64,000 nucleotides of DNA, from the NCBI RefSeq assembly GCF_000720635.1, contig NZ_JOCF01000020.1, positions 28,652-92,651 on the forward strand. Direction: 5' to 3'. The position numbers and the translations under genes are program-made. The notes under the pieces are model-generated. The model ran no database searches and was not told the DNA's origin. It saw only the letters and a program-made list of their open reading frames with translations. Shown piece after piece: positions 39,277-48,360 of the stretch (positions are counted from its first letter, which is position 1; each line of letters starts with the position of its first letter). Source of the DNA: Streptomyces sp. NRRL WC-3742. GTDB lineage: Bacteria; Actinomycetota; Actinomycetes; Streptomycetales; Streptomycetaceae.

Positions 39277-40631
39277 GCGACGACACGATACGCCTGGTCA
39301 CGATCGGCCGGATCTTCCGACGGCGCTGGCGGCTCCTCGCCGTCCTCGCCGTCGTGGGCGGACTCGTCGGCTACGGCACCTCCCTGCTGTTCCCTCCGCA
39401 GTACACGACCTCCGCGTCGGTGCTGCTGCCGGGGGCGTGGCAGGAACGCGAACTGCTCACCCAGGCCCAGATCGCCACCAGCTCGGTGGTGATCGACCGC
39501 ACGGCCGCCACCCTCAAATGGGCCGGGGTGGGCGGCACCGAACTGCGCGACCGGGTGACCGCCACGGCCTCGAACGGGAACATCATCGAGATCTCGGGCA
39601 CGGCCGACACCCCGGAGCGGGCCCAGCAGCTCTCCGACCAGGTGGCCAAGCAGTTCGTCGGCTACGCGGCGCGGCTCACCGGCGACGGCACCGACCCGGA
39701 GGCGGCGCAGCCCGAGGCGCTGCGGCAGATGGTGCAGCAGGCCAGCAGCCGCATCACCGAACTGGCCAACGCGGCCAACCCGGGGCAGACCGTGGAGAGC
39801 GTGCAGACCCGCACGGAGCTCGCGAAGCTGCGCACCGCGCTCCAGGAGGCCGTCAAGAAGCTGGACCAGGCGGACCCGGCCACCTTCAAGTCCGCCAACA
39901 TGGTGGTCATGGGCCCGGCCGCCCGGCCCACCGGGGAGGCGGCGCCGACGCGGATGCAGCTCGTCGCCGCCGGGGCGCTCTCCTTCTTCCTGTTCGCCGT
40001 CATCGGGCACCTGACGGCCGCCCGGATGAGCCGGCGGCTGCGCACCGAGGGCGAGATCGCCGCGGCGCTGGGCACCTCGCTGCTGGGCAGCGTCGACGTG
40101 CCCGGCGACAGGGCCGAACTGCGGCCCGGGGGCCGGGGCCCCAAGGCGCTGCTGCGCCGGCTGCTCGCCCTGGACGTGCGCTGGGACCTGCCGGTCCCGC
40201 ACGCCTCCGGGGACGAGGCCAGCCGGCGGATCCGCTACCGCCGGGTGTGCGCCCGGCTGAAGGACCGGTTCGCCGCGCCCCGGCGGCTGCTGCTGCTCGT
40301 CCCCGAGGGCGACGGGCCGGCCCGCCTGGGAGCCGAGCAGCTCGCCGCCGAGGCGGGGAAGGACCCGCTGCTGCGGGTGGTCGAGGTGCCGCTCGCCCGG
40401 CCGCTGGTGCCCGACCACGACGAGGAGTCCGGCGCCGTGGTGATGCTCAGCGCGGGCAACTGGACGGCTCTCGAGCTCGGCGGCATCACCGAGGCGTGCG
40501 CGGACGCCGGGCACGAGGTCGTGGGCCTCGTCCTGGCCGGCCCGGTCGTCACCAAGGGGAAGCGCTCCGGCGGCCGCGCCTCGAAGAAGGCCGCCATCGC
40601 GAACACGGACGCCGAAGGCGGTGAGCGGTGA
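39273..40631 (+). CDS. Wzz-like chain-length/polysaccharide co-polymerase 1
   Basis: 452 residues. Membrane helix near residues ~15-37, extracytoplasmic coiled region (~40-225), second membrane helix (~235-255; AAGALSFFLFAVIGHLTA), then a cytoplasmic domain of ~190 residues without a usable Walker A, so no BY-kinase activity. Such PCP proteins set chain length with the Wzy polymerase. TTG start overlaps the GT stop by 4 bp. Confidence 0.82.
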   Translation: MSDDTIRLVTIGRIFRRRWRLLAVLAVVGGLVGYGTSLLFPPQYTTSASVLLPGAWQERELLTQAQIATSSVVIDRTAATLKWAGVGGTELRDRVTATASNGNIIEISGTADTPERAQQLSDQVAKQFVGYAARLTGDGTDPEAAQPEALRQMVQQASSRITELANAANPGQTVESVQTRTELAKLRTALQEAVKKLDQADPATFKSANMVVMGPAARPTGEAAPTRMQLVAAGALSFFLFAVIGHLTAARMSRRLRTEGEIAAALGTSLLGSVDVPGDRAELRPGGRGPKALLRRLLALDVRWDLPVPHASGDEASRRIRYRRVCARLKDRFAAPRRLLLLVPEGDGPARLGAEQLAAEAGKDPLLRVVEVPLARPLVPDHDEESGAVVMLSAGNWTALELGGITEACADAGHEVVGLVLAGPVVTKGKRSGGRASKKAAIANTDAEGGER

Positions 40632-42163
40632 CCACCCGTACGACCTCCGAGCCGTCGGCCGCCTCCCCCCTGCTGGACCTCCAGTCCCTGGTGGTCGCGG
40701 TGCGCAGGCGCCGCCGCCTGTGGTCGCTGCTGGCGCTGGTCGGGTTCGTGCTCGGCGCGGCCGTCGCCGTCCTGAAGCCGCCGCCGCCCACCGCCGTGGC
40801 CACCGTGCTGGTGCAGCACACGGCGGACCAGCCCAACGACCCCGGGACGCTGATCAAGACCGACGCGGCCCTGTTGCAGACCACCAACATCGCGGGCGCC
40901 GCCCTGAAGACCCTCGGGTCCCCGGACAGGCCCGAGGACTTCATCAAGGACTACAGCGGCACCGGGCTGACGAACAACCTGCTCCAGATCACCGTCACGG
41001 CCAGGAGCGAGACGCAGGCGACGGCCCGGGCCAAGGCCCTGGCCGAGACGTTCGTCGCCGACCACGTGGCCCGGCTCCAGCAGGCCGCGGAGGCCGAGTC
41101 CAAAGCCCTGCTCGAACAGCGCGACCGGCTCAAGGAGGAGCTCGCCCAGGTCAACAAGAGCATCGGCGACGCCTCCCAGGGCAACGCGTCCAAGACCTCG
41201 CCGAACCTGGAGTCGCTGTACGCCAGCCGGGCCGAACTCACCTCCCGCATCACCGACTTCGGGCAGCGCGCCGCCGAGGCCCGGGTCGGCACGCCCCGGC
41301 TCGTCGCCGGCACCCAGATCGTGGACGCCCCGCGCCTGGTCAAGGCGTCCCTGCCGAAGGCCGCCGCCACGGACGCCGCCGTCGGCCTCGTCCTCGGGCT
41401 GGTCATGGGCATCGCGCTGGCCGCCGTCGGCGCGGTGGTGGCGGACCGTCCGGTGCTGCGCCGGGAGATCGCGGCGAACCTGGGCGCGTCCGTCCTCACG
41501 GAGCTGCCCCGGACGCCGCGCGGGCCGCTCGCCCGCCTCCGGCGCCGCCGCGTGCGCGAGGCCCGGGAGCGGCTCACCGCGACGCTGGCTCGCAGGGTGC
41601 GCGGCGGCGAGGGGACGGTGTGCCTGCTGGAGCTGGGCTCCGCGCGCAGCACGGCCGGGATCGCCCTGGACCTCGCCGCGGACCTCCGGAAGGAGGGCCC
41701 AGTACTCCTCGTCGACGGCCTTCCGGGCACCCAGCTGGCCAGGGCCCCGAAGGCTTCGGGCACCACGGTGGTCCGCGCCGCGCAGGCCCCCGACACCCCC
41801 GAGACCGGCCAACTGCGGCTCGCCGTCGGCTCGGTGGCCCCCGGCACGGCCTGGACCGACCTGCAGTACCTCGGCACCCGCGCCGTGCTGGTCGTCCGGG
41901 CCGGGCACGGCAGCACCGCCTGGCTGCACACCGTGGCGCGCCAGCTCGCCGAGCAGCGCATCGAGGTGATCGGCGTGGTCCTGATCGACCCCGACCCGCG
42001 CGACCGCACCGACGGCACCCTCTGGGACGGCCCGCCCGCCCCGCCGCGCGGCGACGGCCAACCGCCCGCCCGCCTGAACGGGACCGCCCCGCGGCGGACC
42101 GAACGACAGCCCGTGCGGACCGCAGCGGTCCCCGACGACGACAGTGACCAGGAGGCGAGGTAA
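40628..42163 (+). CDS. Wzz-like chain-length/polysaccharide co-polymerase 2
   Basis: 511 residues. First membrane helix ~33-52, extracytoplasmic helical part with EQRDRLKEELAQVNKSI, second helix ~243-265, and a cytoplasmic ~240-residue region distantly like the CpsD/CapB ATPase fold (VLLVDG) but without an intact P-loop or Tyr cluster. Paralogue-like partner of the preceding gene, with GTGA overlap. Two non-identical PCP proteins suggest a heteromeric assembly complex. Confidence 0.8.
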   Translation: MTTRTTSEPSAASPLLDLQSLVVAVRRRRRLWSLLALVGFVLGAAVAVLKPPPPTAVATVLVQHTADQPNDPGTLIKTDAALLQTTNIAGAALKTLGSPDRPEDFIKDYSGTGLTNNLLQITVTARSETQATARAKALAETFVADHVARLQQAAEAESKALLEQRDRLKEELAQVNKSIGDASQGNASKTSPNLESLYASRAELTSRITDFGQRAAEARVGTPRLVAGTQIVDAPRLVKASLPKAAATDAAVGLVLGLVMGIALAAVGAVVADRPVLRREIAANLGASVLTELPRTPRGPLARLRRRRVREARERLTATLARRVRGGEGTVCLLELGSARSTAGIALDLAADLRKEGPVLLVDGLPGTQLARAPKASGTTVVRAAQAPDTPETGQLRLAVGSVAPGTAWTDLQYLGTRAVLVVRAGHGSTAWLHTVARQLAEQRIEVIGVVLIDPDPRDRTDGTLWDGPPAPPRGDGQPPARLNGTAPRRTERQPVRTAAVPDDDSDQEAR

Positions 42164-42167
42164 GGAC

Positions 42168-44075
42168 ATGTGCGGAATCGCAGGCACGTACCGATGGCCG
42201 AACGGGAAGGCCGTGACCGACCTTCTCACCGAGACCCTCGCCCACCGGGGCCCGGACGGGGCCGGCCGCTACAGCCACGCCCTCGCCGAGGGCGAGGTGC
42301 ACCTGGGCCACCGGCGGCTGTCCATCATCGACCTGTCGGAGACCGGCGCCCAGCCGATGGTCCGCGACGGCCTCGTCCTCACCTACAACGGCGAGCTGTA
42401 CAACGCGCCCGAGCTGCGCACCGAGCTCGAGGCCGCCGGGGTGCGCTTCCGCGGCACCTCCGACAGCGAGGTGCTCCTGGAGGCGTGGCGGCGCTGGGGC
42501 ACGGACTGCCTGCCCCGGCTGCGCGGCATGTTCGCCTTCGGCGTCTTCGACGAGCGCACCGGCGAGCTGGTGCTCGCCCGCGACCAGCTCGGCATCAAGC
42601 CGCTGTTCCTGATCCGGCGCGGCGAGGGCCTGGTCTTCGCCTCCGAGCTCAAGGCGCTGGCCGCCGCCACCGGCGGGTCCCTCGAGGTGGACCACGCGGC
42701 GATGGTCGCCTCCCTCCTCTACTACTGGGTGCCGGACTCGCGCTGCGCCTACCGAGAGGCGGAGAAGCTGCCGCCGGGCAGCTGGCTGCGGGTGCGCCCC
42801 GACGGCCGGGTGGACCGCGGCCGGTTCTGGCACCTGCGGGACGTCGCCGCCGAGGGCCGGGAGCGGGCCCTCGCCGGCGAGCTTCCCGACCTCGCCGCCA
42901 TCGTCGAGGAGTCCACGCGCCGTCACCTGCTCTCCGACGTCCCCGTGGCGACCTTCCTGTCCGGCGGGCTGGACTCCAGCTACCTGACGGCGCTGGCGGC
43001 CCGCGACCACCCCGGCATCTCCGCGTACACCATCGGCTTCCGCGCCGAGGACGCCAAGTTCGAGGCCATGCCCGACGACCTGCGCTACGCCCGGCAGGTG
43101 GCCCAGCGGTTCGGCGTCGACCTGCACGAGATCGAGATCGCCCCGGACGTCCTCGACCTGCTGCCGCAGATGACGTACCACCTGGACGAGCCGATCGGGG
43201 ACCCGGCGGCGATCAACACCTACCTGATCTGCACGGCCGCCCGCGAGGCCGGGGTCAAGGTGATGCTGTCGGGGATGGGCGCCGACGAGCTGTTCGCCGG
43301 CTACCGCAAGCACCTCGCCAACCAGCTCGCCCTGCGCTACCAGCGCGTCCCGCGCCCCCTGCGGCGGGGCGTGTCCGCCGCCGTGGACCGGCTGCCGGTG
43401 GCCACCTCCAGCCGGGGCCTGCGCTCGGTGCGCTTCGCCAAGCGGTTCCTCTCCTTCGCCGACCTGCCGGAGGAGACGGCGTTCCGGCGCAGCTACACCA
43501 TGTACGACCGCTCCGAACTGCTCGGCCTGGTCAACCCGGACCTCGCCCCGGCGGTCGAGGACGTGCTGGCCGAACACGCCGACGTCTACGAGGACAACGA
43601 CCTCGACGACTTCGTCAACCGCATGTGCCTGGGCGACGCCCGGATGTTCCTGCCGGGCCTGAACCTCGCCTACACCGACCGCTCCAGCATGGCCGCCTCC
43701 ACCGAGGTGCGGGTGCCGTACGTGGACGTCGAGGTGGTCAGGGCGGCGTTCACCTTCCCCGGCGACCGCAAGATCGTCGGCCGCCAGGGCAAGGCCGTCC
43801 TCAAGGAGGCGGCCGCCTCGGTCCTGCCGCGCGAGATCGTGTACCGGCCCAAGGGCCTGTTCAGCGCCCCGCTGCGCGCCTGGATGAGCCGGGACCTGGC
43901 CCCGCTGGTGCGCGAGGTGATCAACGACGGCGAGCTGGTGCGCTCCGGGTTCCTGCGCCGCGAGGCGCTGGCGCGGCTCGCGGCCGAGGACGCCGCCGGG
44001 CAGCAGGACTTCTCCAAGCACCTGTGGCACGTGCTGACCCTCGAGTACTGGTACCGCGGCGCGACCAACGCGTAG
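42168..44075 (+). CDS. AsnB-like glutamine-dependent amidotransferase
   Basis: 635 residues. An N-terminal class II glutaminase domain starts MCGIAG (nucleophile Cys2 after Met removal), with HRGPDG, NGELYN and SDSEVLL. A C-terminal ATP-pyrophosphatase synthetase domain has SGGLDSS (~265-271) and MLSGMGADELFAGY. In EPS clusters, such homologues are thought to amidate uronic acids instead of making asparagine. Followed by a bi-domain oxidoreductase and a heparinase-like gene, an arrangement I recall from other EPS loci. ATG preceded by GGAGGCGAGG. Confidence 0.87.
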   Translation: MCGIAGTYRWPNGKAVTDLLTETLAHRGPDGAGRYSHALAEGEVHLGHRRLSIIDLSETGAQPMVRDGLVLTYNGELYNAPELRTELEAAGVRFRGTSDSEVLLEAWRRWGTDCLPRLRGMFAFGVFDERTGELVLARDQLGIKPLFLIRRGEGLVFASELKALAAATGGSLEVDHAAMVASLLYYWVPDSRCAYREAEKLPPGSWLRVRPDGRVDRGRFWHLRDVAAEGRERALAGELPDLAAIVEESTRRHLLSDVPVATFLSGGLDSSYLTALAARDHPGISAYTIGFRAEDAKFEAMPDDLRYARQVAQRFGVDLHEIEIAPDVLDLLPQMTYHLDEPIGDPAAINTYLICTAAREAGVKVMLSGMGADELFAGYRKHLANQLALRYQRVPRPLRRGVSAAVDRLPVATSSRGLRSVRFAKRFLSFADLPEETAFRRSYTMYDRSELLGLVNPDLAPAVEDVLAEHADVYEDNDLDDFVNRMCLGDARMFLPGLNLAYTDRSSMAASTEVRVPYVDVEVVRAAFTFPGDRKIVGRQGKAVLKEAAASVLPREIVYRPKGLFSAPLRAWMSRDLAPLVREVINDGELVRSGFLRREALARLAAEDAAGQQDFSKHLWHVLTLEYWYRGATNA

Positions 44076-44091
44076 CGGCCATCCCGGAATT

Positions 44092-44121
44092 GAAGCAACC
44101 GGCATAGAAGCAACCGGCATA
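44092..44121 (+). repeat. 15-nt perfect tandem duplication
   Basis: GAAGCAACCGGCATA twice in a row between the AsnB-like gene and the oxidoreductase; about 47% GC, well below its surroundings. It lies just upstream of the ribosome site of the next gene, so copy number would change the spacer length. Confidence 0.8.
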
Positions 44122-44139
44122 GAAACAAGGGGACTTCCG

Positions 44140-46359
44140 GTGAAACAGGTTGTGCAGAACTACAAGAGCGGCGAACTGTCGGTGCTCGAGGTGCCGGTAC
44201 CGGGCTGCAAGCCGGGCGGGGTGCTGGTGCGCACCGTCTACTCCCTGATCTCCACCGGGACGGAGATGATGAAGGTCTCCGAGGCCGGGATGTCGATGGT
44301 GGGCAAGGCCCGCTCGCGCCCGGACCAGGTGGCCAAGGTCATGCAGAGCGTGGCCACCAACGGCCTGCCCGCCACGTACCGCAAGGTCATGGGCAAGCTC
44401 GACTCCTACACGCCGCTGGGCTACTCGCTGTGCGGGGTCGTCGAGCAGGTCGGCGCCGGGGTCGACGACGTGAAGGTCGGCGACCTGGTGGCCTGCGCCG
44501 GCAACGAGCACGCGCTGCACGCCGAGATCAACTGGGTGCCGAAGAACCTCTACACCCCGGTCCCGGACGGCCTCGCGCCGCAGCACGCCTCCTTCGGCAC
44601 CGTCGGCTCGATCGCCCTGCAGGGCGTGCGCCAGGGCGAGCCGCAGCTCGGCGAGGTGGCGCTGGTCATCGGCCTCGGGCTGATCGGCCAACTGGTGGTG
44701 CAGCTGCTCACCGCCGCGGGCGTGCGCGTGGTCGGGGCCGACCCGGACCCCTCGCGCTGCGAACTGGCCGAGCGCCTGGGCGCGGCGGCCTGCGGCGACC
44801 CGGGCTCGGCGGCCGTGGAGAACGCCGTCGCGGAGCTGACCGACGGCCACGGCGTGGACCAGGTGTACCTGGCGGCGGGCGGCGGCAGCAACCAGCCCGT
44901 GGAGCTGGCCGCCCACCTGGCCCGGGACCGCGGCCGGGTGATCGACATCGGCAAGTGCCGCCTGGACCTGCCGTGGAACGCGTACTACGAGAAGGAGCTG
45001 GACGTCCGCTTCTCCCGCTCCTACGGCCCCGGGCGCTACGACCCGGAGTACGAGCTGGAGGGGCGCGACTACCCGATCGGGTACGTGCGCTGGACGGAGC
45101 GGCGCAACCTGGCCTGCTTCATCGACCTGATGGCCCGCGGCCGCGTCGACGTCGACCCGCTGATCTCCCACGTCGCCGACTTCGAGGGCGCGGTGGAGAC
45201 GTACCGGCGCCTGAAGGACGGCGAGTTGAAGGCCGTCACCGCGCTGTTCCGCTACGCCCCGGCGGAATCGGAATCGGAATCGGAGTCGCAGACGAAGGCC
45301 GGGGCCCCGAAGCTGGAGATCCCGGCCGTCAGGCGCCCCGCCGCGCAGGCCGCGTCGGCCCGCCCGTCCCGGTCCCCGGTGCGGCTGGCGTTCATCGGCG
45401 CGGGCAACTACGCCTCCTCCATGCTGCTGCCGCACCTGGCCCAGCGCGAGGGCGTGGCGCTGTCCACCGTCGTCACCACCACGGCCCTGTCCGCGGCCAA
45501 CGCCCAGCGCAAGTTCGGCTTCGCCCGGGCGACCACCGACCTGGACGCCGTCCTCGGGGACTCCTCGATCGACGCGGTCTTCGTGGTCACCCGGCACAGC
45601 TCGCACGCCTCGCTGACCCGCAGTGCGCTGCTCGCCGGCAAGACCGTCTTCGTCGAGAAGCCGCTCGCCCTGACCGCGGACGAACTCGCCTCCGTGCTCG
45701 CCACGGTGGAGGAGTCCGGCAACGACCGCCTCCAGGTGGGCTTCAACCGCCGGTTCGCCCCGCTGCTGCGCGAGGCCAAGGCCCGCCTCGGCGCCCGCAC
45801 GGGCCCGGCCAGCCTGCGCTACCTCGTCAACGCGGGCCGCCTCCAGCACGGCAGCTGGTACCTCCGGCAGGGCACCGAGGGCTCCCGCTTCGAGGGCGAG
45901 GGCGGGCACTTCATCGACACGGCGAGCTGGCTGCTCGGCGCGGACCCGGTCTCGGTGTACGCCGTCGCCCCGTCCGGCAACGAGGACCTGCAGATCGTGC
46001 TGACCTACCCGGACGGCTCCACCGCCACCATCAGCTACGTCACCTCCGGCGCGCCCGCCTTCCCCAAGGAGACGCTGGACCTGCTCGCCGACGGCAAGGT
46101 GCTCAAGCTGGACGACTTCGTCCGCGCCTCCGTGTTTTTCAGCAGCACAGCCGGCAGGAAGCGGTGGGTTAGCTCGCGGCTGCCCAAGGCCCGGGACAAG
46201 GGCCAGTCCAACGAACTCGCTTCGTTCGTCAAGGCCGTACGCACCGGCGGGCCCATGCCCGTACCGCTGGAGTCCCTGGTCGCCACCACGGCGGCCACCC
46301 TCGCCGTGCAGGCCAGCCTGGCCGCCGGCGCCCCGGTGGCCCTGGCGAGGTCGCTGTGA
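44140..46359 (+). CDS. Bi-domain oxidoreductase: Zn-alcohol dehydrogenase-like plus Gfo/Idh/MocA
   Basis: 739 residues. The N-terminal ~370 residues are medium-chain dehydrogenase-like (GTEMMKV, GYSLCGVVEQVGAGV, nucleotide-binding GLGLIGQLVVQLL). A Ser/Glu repeat linker (~375-385) follows, then a Gfo/Idh/MocA domain from ~412 (RLAFIGAGNYASSML, FVEKPLALT, EGGHFIDTASWLLG). Fused proteins of this type occur in EPS clusters next to AsnB- and heparinase-like genes and are thought to modify uronic-acid-type sugars. GTG start. The zinc ligands of classical ADHs are not obvious. Confidence 0.87.
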   Translation: MKQVVQNYKSGELSVLEVPVPGCKPGGVLVRTVYSLISTGTEMMKVSEAGMSMVGKARSRPDQVAKVMQSVATNGLPATYRKVMGKLDSYTPLGYSLCGVVEQVGAGVDDVKVGDLVACAGNEHALHAEINWVPKNLYTPVPDGLAPQHASFGTVGSIALQGVRQGEPQLGEVALVIGLGLIGQLVVQLLTAAGVRVVGADPDPSRCELAERLGAAACGDPGSAAVENAVAELTDGHGVDQVYLAAGGGSNQPVELAAHLARDRGRVIDIGKCRLDLPWNAYYEKELDVRFSRSYGPGRYDPEYELEGRDYPIGYVRWTERRNLACFIDLMARGRVDVDPLISHVADFEGAVETYRRLKDGELKAVTALFRYAPAESESESESQTKAGAPKLEIPAVRRPAAQAASARPSRSPVRLAFIGAGNYASSMLLPHLAQREGVALSTVVTTTALSAANAQRKFGFARATTDLDAVLGDSSIDAVFVVTRHSSHASLTRSALLAGKTVFVEKPLALTADELASVLATVEESGNDRLQVGFNRRFAPLLREAKARLGARTGPASLRYLVNAGRLQHGSWYLRQGTEGSRFEGEGGHFIDTASWLLGADPVSVYAVAPSGNEDLQIVLTYPDGSTATISYVTSGAPAFPKETLDLLADGKVLKLDDFVRASVFFSSTAGRKRWVSSRLPKARDKGQSNELASFVKAVRTGGPMPVPLESLVATTAATLAVQASLAAGAPVALARSL
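45265..45288 (+). repeat. Hexanucleotide repeat in the inter-domain linker
   Basis: GAATCG three times plus GAGTCG, in frame, encoding a Ser-Glu run between the two domains of the bi-domain oxidoreductase. Confidence 0.8.
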
Positions 46360-48308
46360 CCATGAGCGCGGGCTGGTACCTGCGGCGCCTCTCCGCGATG
46401 GGGCCGCAGGAGGTCGCCGGCCGGGTGGGCGACACGCTGCGCCGGCGCCGGTGGGGGAACGAGACCCCGCCGGCGGGCCCGGCCGTCAGCGGCGCCCGGT
46501 TCACCGCCGTGCTGCCCGCCGGGGCCGTCGAGGCGGTGCCCGCCGACGCCGCCGAGCGGCTGGTCGCCGAGGCGGACCGGCTGATGGACGGCCGCGCCGA
46601 GTTCTTCGGCGTGGAGCGCGAGGACATGGCCGACCCGGACTGGTGGTTCGACCCGAGGACCGGCCGCCGGGCCACCGCCGGCTACGCCTTCGACGTGCCC
46701 TACCGCGACGAGGGCACCGTCGGCGACATCAAGCAGATCTGGGAGCCCTCCCGGCACCAGTACCTGACGGTGCTCGCCGCCGCGTACGCCGTCACCGGCG
46801 ACGAGCGCTACGCCGAGCGCGTCGCCGCCCACCTGCGCTCCTGGTGGAAGGTCAACCCGCCGCTGGAGGGCGTGCACTGGGTCAGCGGCATCGAGCTGGG
46901 CATCCGGCTGCTGTCCTGGGTGTGGGTGCGCCGGCTGCTGGAGGGCTGGCCGGGCGCGGCCGCGCTGTTCGAGTCCAACCCGACGGCGCTGCACCAGATC
47001 TGGCACCACCAGCGCTGGCTGGCCGCCTTCCCCAGCCGGGGTTCCTCGGCGAACAACCACGTCATCGCCGAGGCGGCCGGGCAGTTCGCCGCCTCCTGCG
47101 CCTTCGACTGGTTCCCCGAGTCGGAGCGCTGGCGCGCGCAGGCGCTGCGCTCCCTGGACCGGCACCTGCGCGCCAACACCTTCCTGTCCGGCCTCAACCG
47201 GGAGCTGGCCAGCGAGTACCACGGGCTCGTCCTGGAACTGGGCCTGGCCGCGGTCGCCGAGGCGGACGCCACCGAGGTGCCCGTCCCCGCGACGGTGCGG
47301 CTGGTGCTGCTGCGGATGACCGACGCCCTCGCGGCCGTGGTGGACAACCGGCTGCGGCCCCCGCGCCAGGGCGACGCGGACGACGGCCACGGCCTGATCG
47401 TGGACGGCGCGGGCACCGACCGCTGGGCCTCGCTGCTCGCCACCGGGGAGGCCGTGTTCGGCCGCCTGCCCTGGTGGCCGGAGGTGACCGCCGGCGACGC
47501 CCGCACCCCGATGCTGGCCGCGCTGCTGCGGCCGTACGGGGCGGACGTGGCCCGCCCGGCGCGGCGGCCCGTCCACCTGCCCGACGCCGGGATGACCATC
47601 CTGCGCGACGCGCGGGACCGGATCTGGTGCCGCTGCGACGGCGGCCCGCACGGGTTCCTGTCCATCGCCGCGCACGGCCACGCGGACGCCCTGTCCGTGG
47701 AGGTGCGCCACGACGGCGTCGAGGTGCTCGCCGACCCGGGGACGTACTGCTACCACGGCCAGCCCGAGTGGCGCAGCTACTTCCGCTCCACGCTGGGCCA
47801 CAACACCCTGGAGCTCGGCGGCGAGGACCAGTCCGTCTCCGGCGGCCCGTTCCTGTGGACCAGGCACGCGAGGACCCGTGTCCTGGTCGCCGACACCTCC
47901 GACCCGGCCGTGGCCCGCTGGTGCGCCGAGCACGACGGCTACCGGCCCTCGACGCACCGGCGCCGGGTCGAACTCGCCTACGCCGAGCAGGAGTTGAGGA
48001 TCACCGACGAGGTGGTCGGCGAGGGCGGCCAGGTGCGCCTGGCCTTCCACCTCGGCCCGGAGGTCACGGCCGAACTGTCGGACGGGCTCGCCAGGCTCAC
48101 CTGGAGCGCGGACGGCGAGGAGCGCTCCGCGGTGCTCGACCTGCCCGGACAGCTGACCTGGCGGGCGCACCGGGGTGAGAGCGGGCCGCCGCTGGGCTGG
48201 TACTCGGCGGGCTTCGGCCGCAAGGTGCCCGCCACCACGCTCGTCGGTACGGGCCTCGGCCCCGCCGAGGGCGCGCAGGGTTTCGTCACCGTACTGAAGT
48301 TCGGCTGA
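46356..48308 (+). CDS. Heparinase II/III-like polysaccharide lyase family protein
   Basis: 650 residues. The N-terminal alpha/alpha barrel half has IKQIWEPSRHQ, WHHQRW and SSANNHVIAEAAG; the C-terminal beta-sheet half starts with a CDGGPHGFLSIAAHGHADALSVEV segment and LADPGTYCYHG...FRSTLGHNTLELGGEDQS. These are the signature strings of heparinase II/III-like lyases. It may trim or edit the uronic-acid polymer or act in its modification. No signal peptide is evident, so it is probably cytoplasmic. GTG start overlaps the preceding stop; ATG at 46362 is an alternative. Confidence 0.87.
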   Translation: MTMSAGWYLRRLSAMGPQEVAGRVGDTLRRRRWGNETPPAGPAVSGARFTAVLPAGAVEAVPADAAERLVAEADRLMDGRAEFFGVEREDMADPDWWFDPRTGRRATAGYAFDVPYRDEGTVGDIKQIWEPSRHQYLTVLAAAYAVTGDERYAERVAAHLRSWWKVNPPLEGVHWVSGIELGIRLLSWVWVRRLLEGWPGAAALFESNPTALHQIWHHQRWLAAFPSRGSSANNHVIAEAAGQFAASCAFDWFPESERWRAQALRSLDRHLRANTFLSGLNRELASEYHGLVLELGLAAVAEADATEVPVPATVRLVLLRMTDALAAVVDNRLRPPRQGDADDGHGLIVDGAGTDRWASLLATGEAVFGRLPWWPEVTAGDARTPMLAALLRPYGADVARPARRPVHLPDAGMTILRDARDRIWCRCDGGPHGFLSIAAHGHADALSVEVRHDGVEVLADPGTYCYHGQPEWRSYFRSTLGHNTLELGGEDQSVSGGPFLWTRHARTRVLVADTSDPAVARWCAEHDGYRPSTHRRRVELAYAEQELRITDEVVGEGGQVRLAFHLGPEVTAELSDGLARLTWSADGEERSAVLDLPGQLTWRAHRGESGPPLGWYSAGFGRKVPATTLVGTGLGPAEGAQGFVTVLKFG

Positions 48309-48360
48309 GCTCAACCGAGTTCGGGGCAGCGCTTTTCAACGGCTAGGGAGGGCCACGGGG

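Noticed and set aside
40235..48314. Long minus-strand open frames opposite the EPS genes
   Set aside because: Antisense of well-recognised enzymes with overlapping, coupled starts; no motifs.
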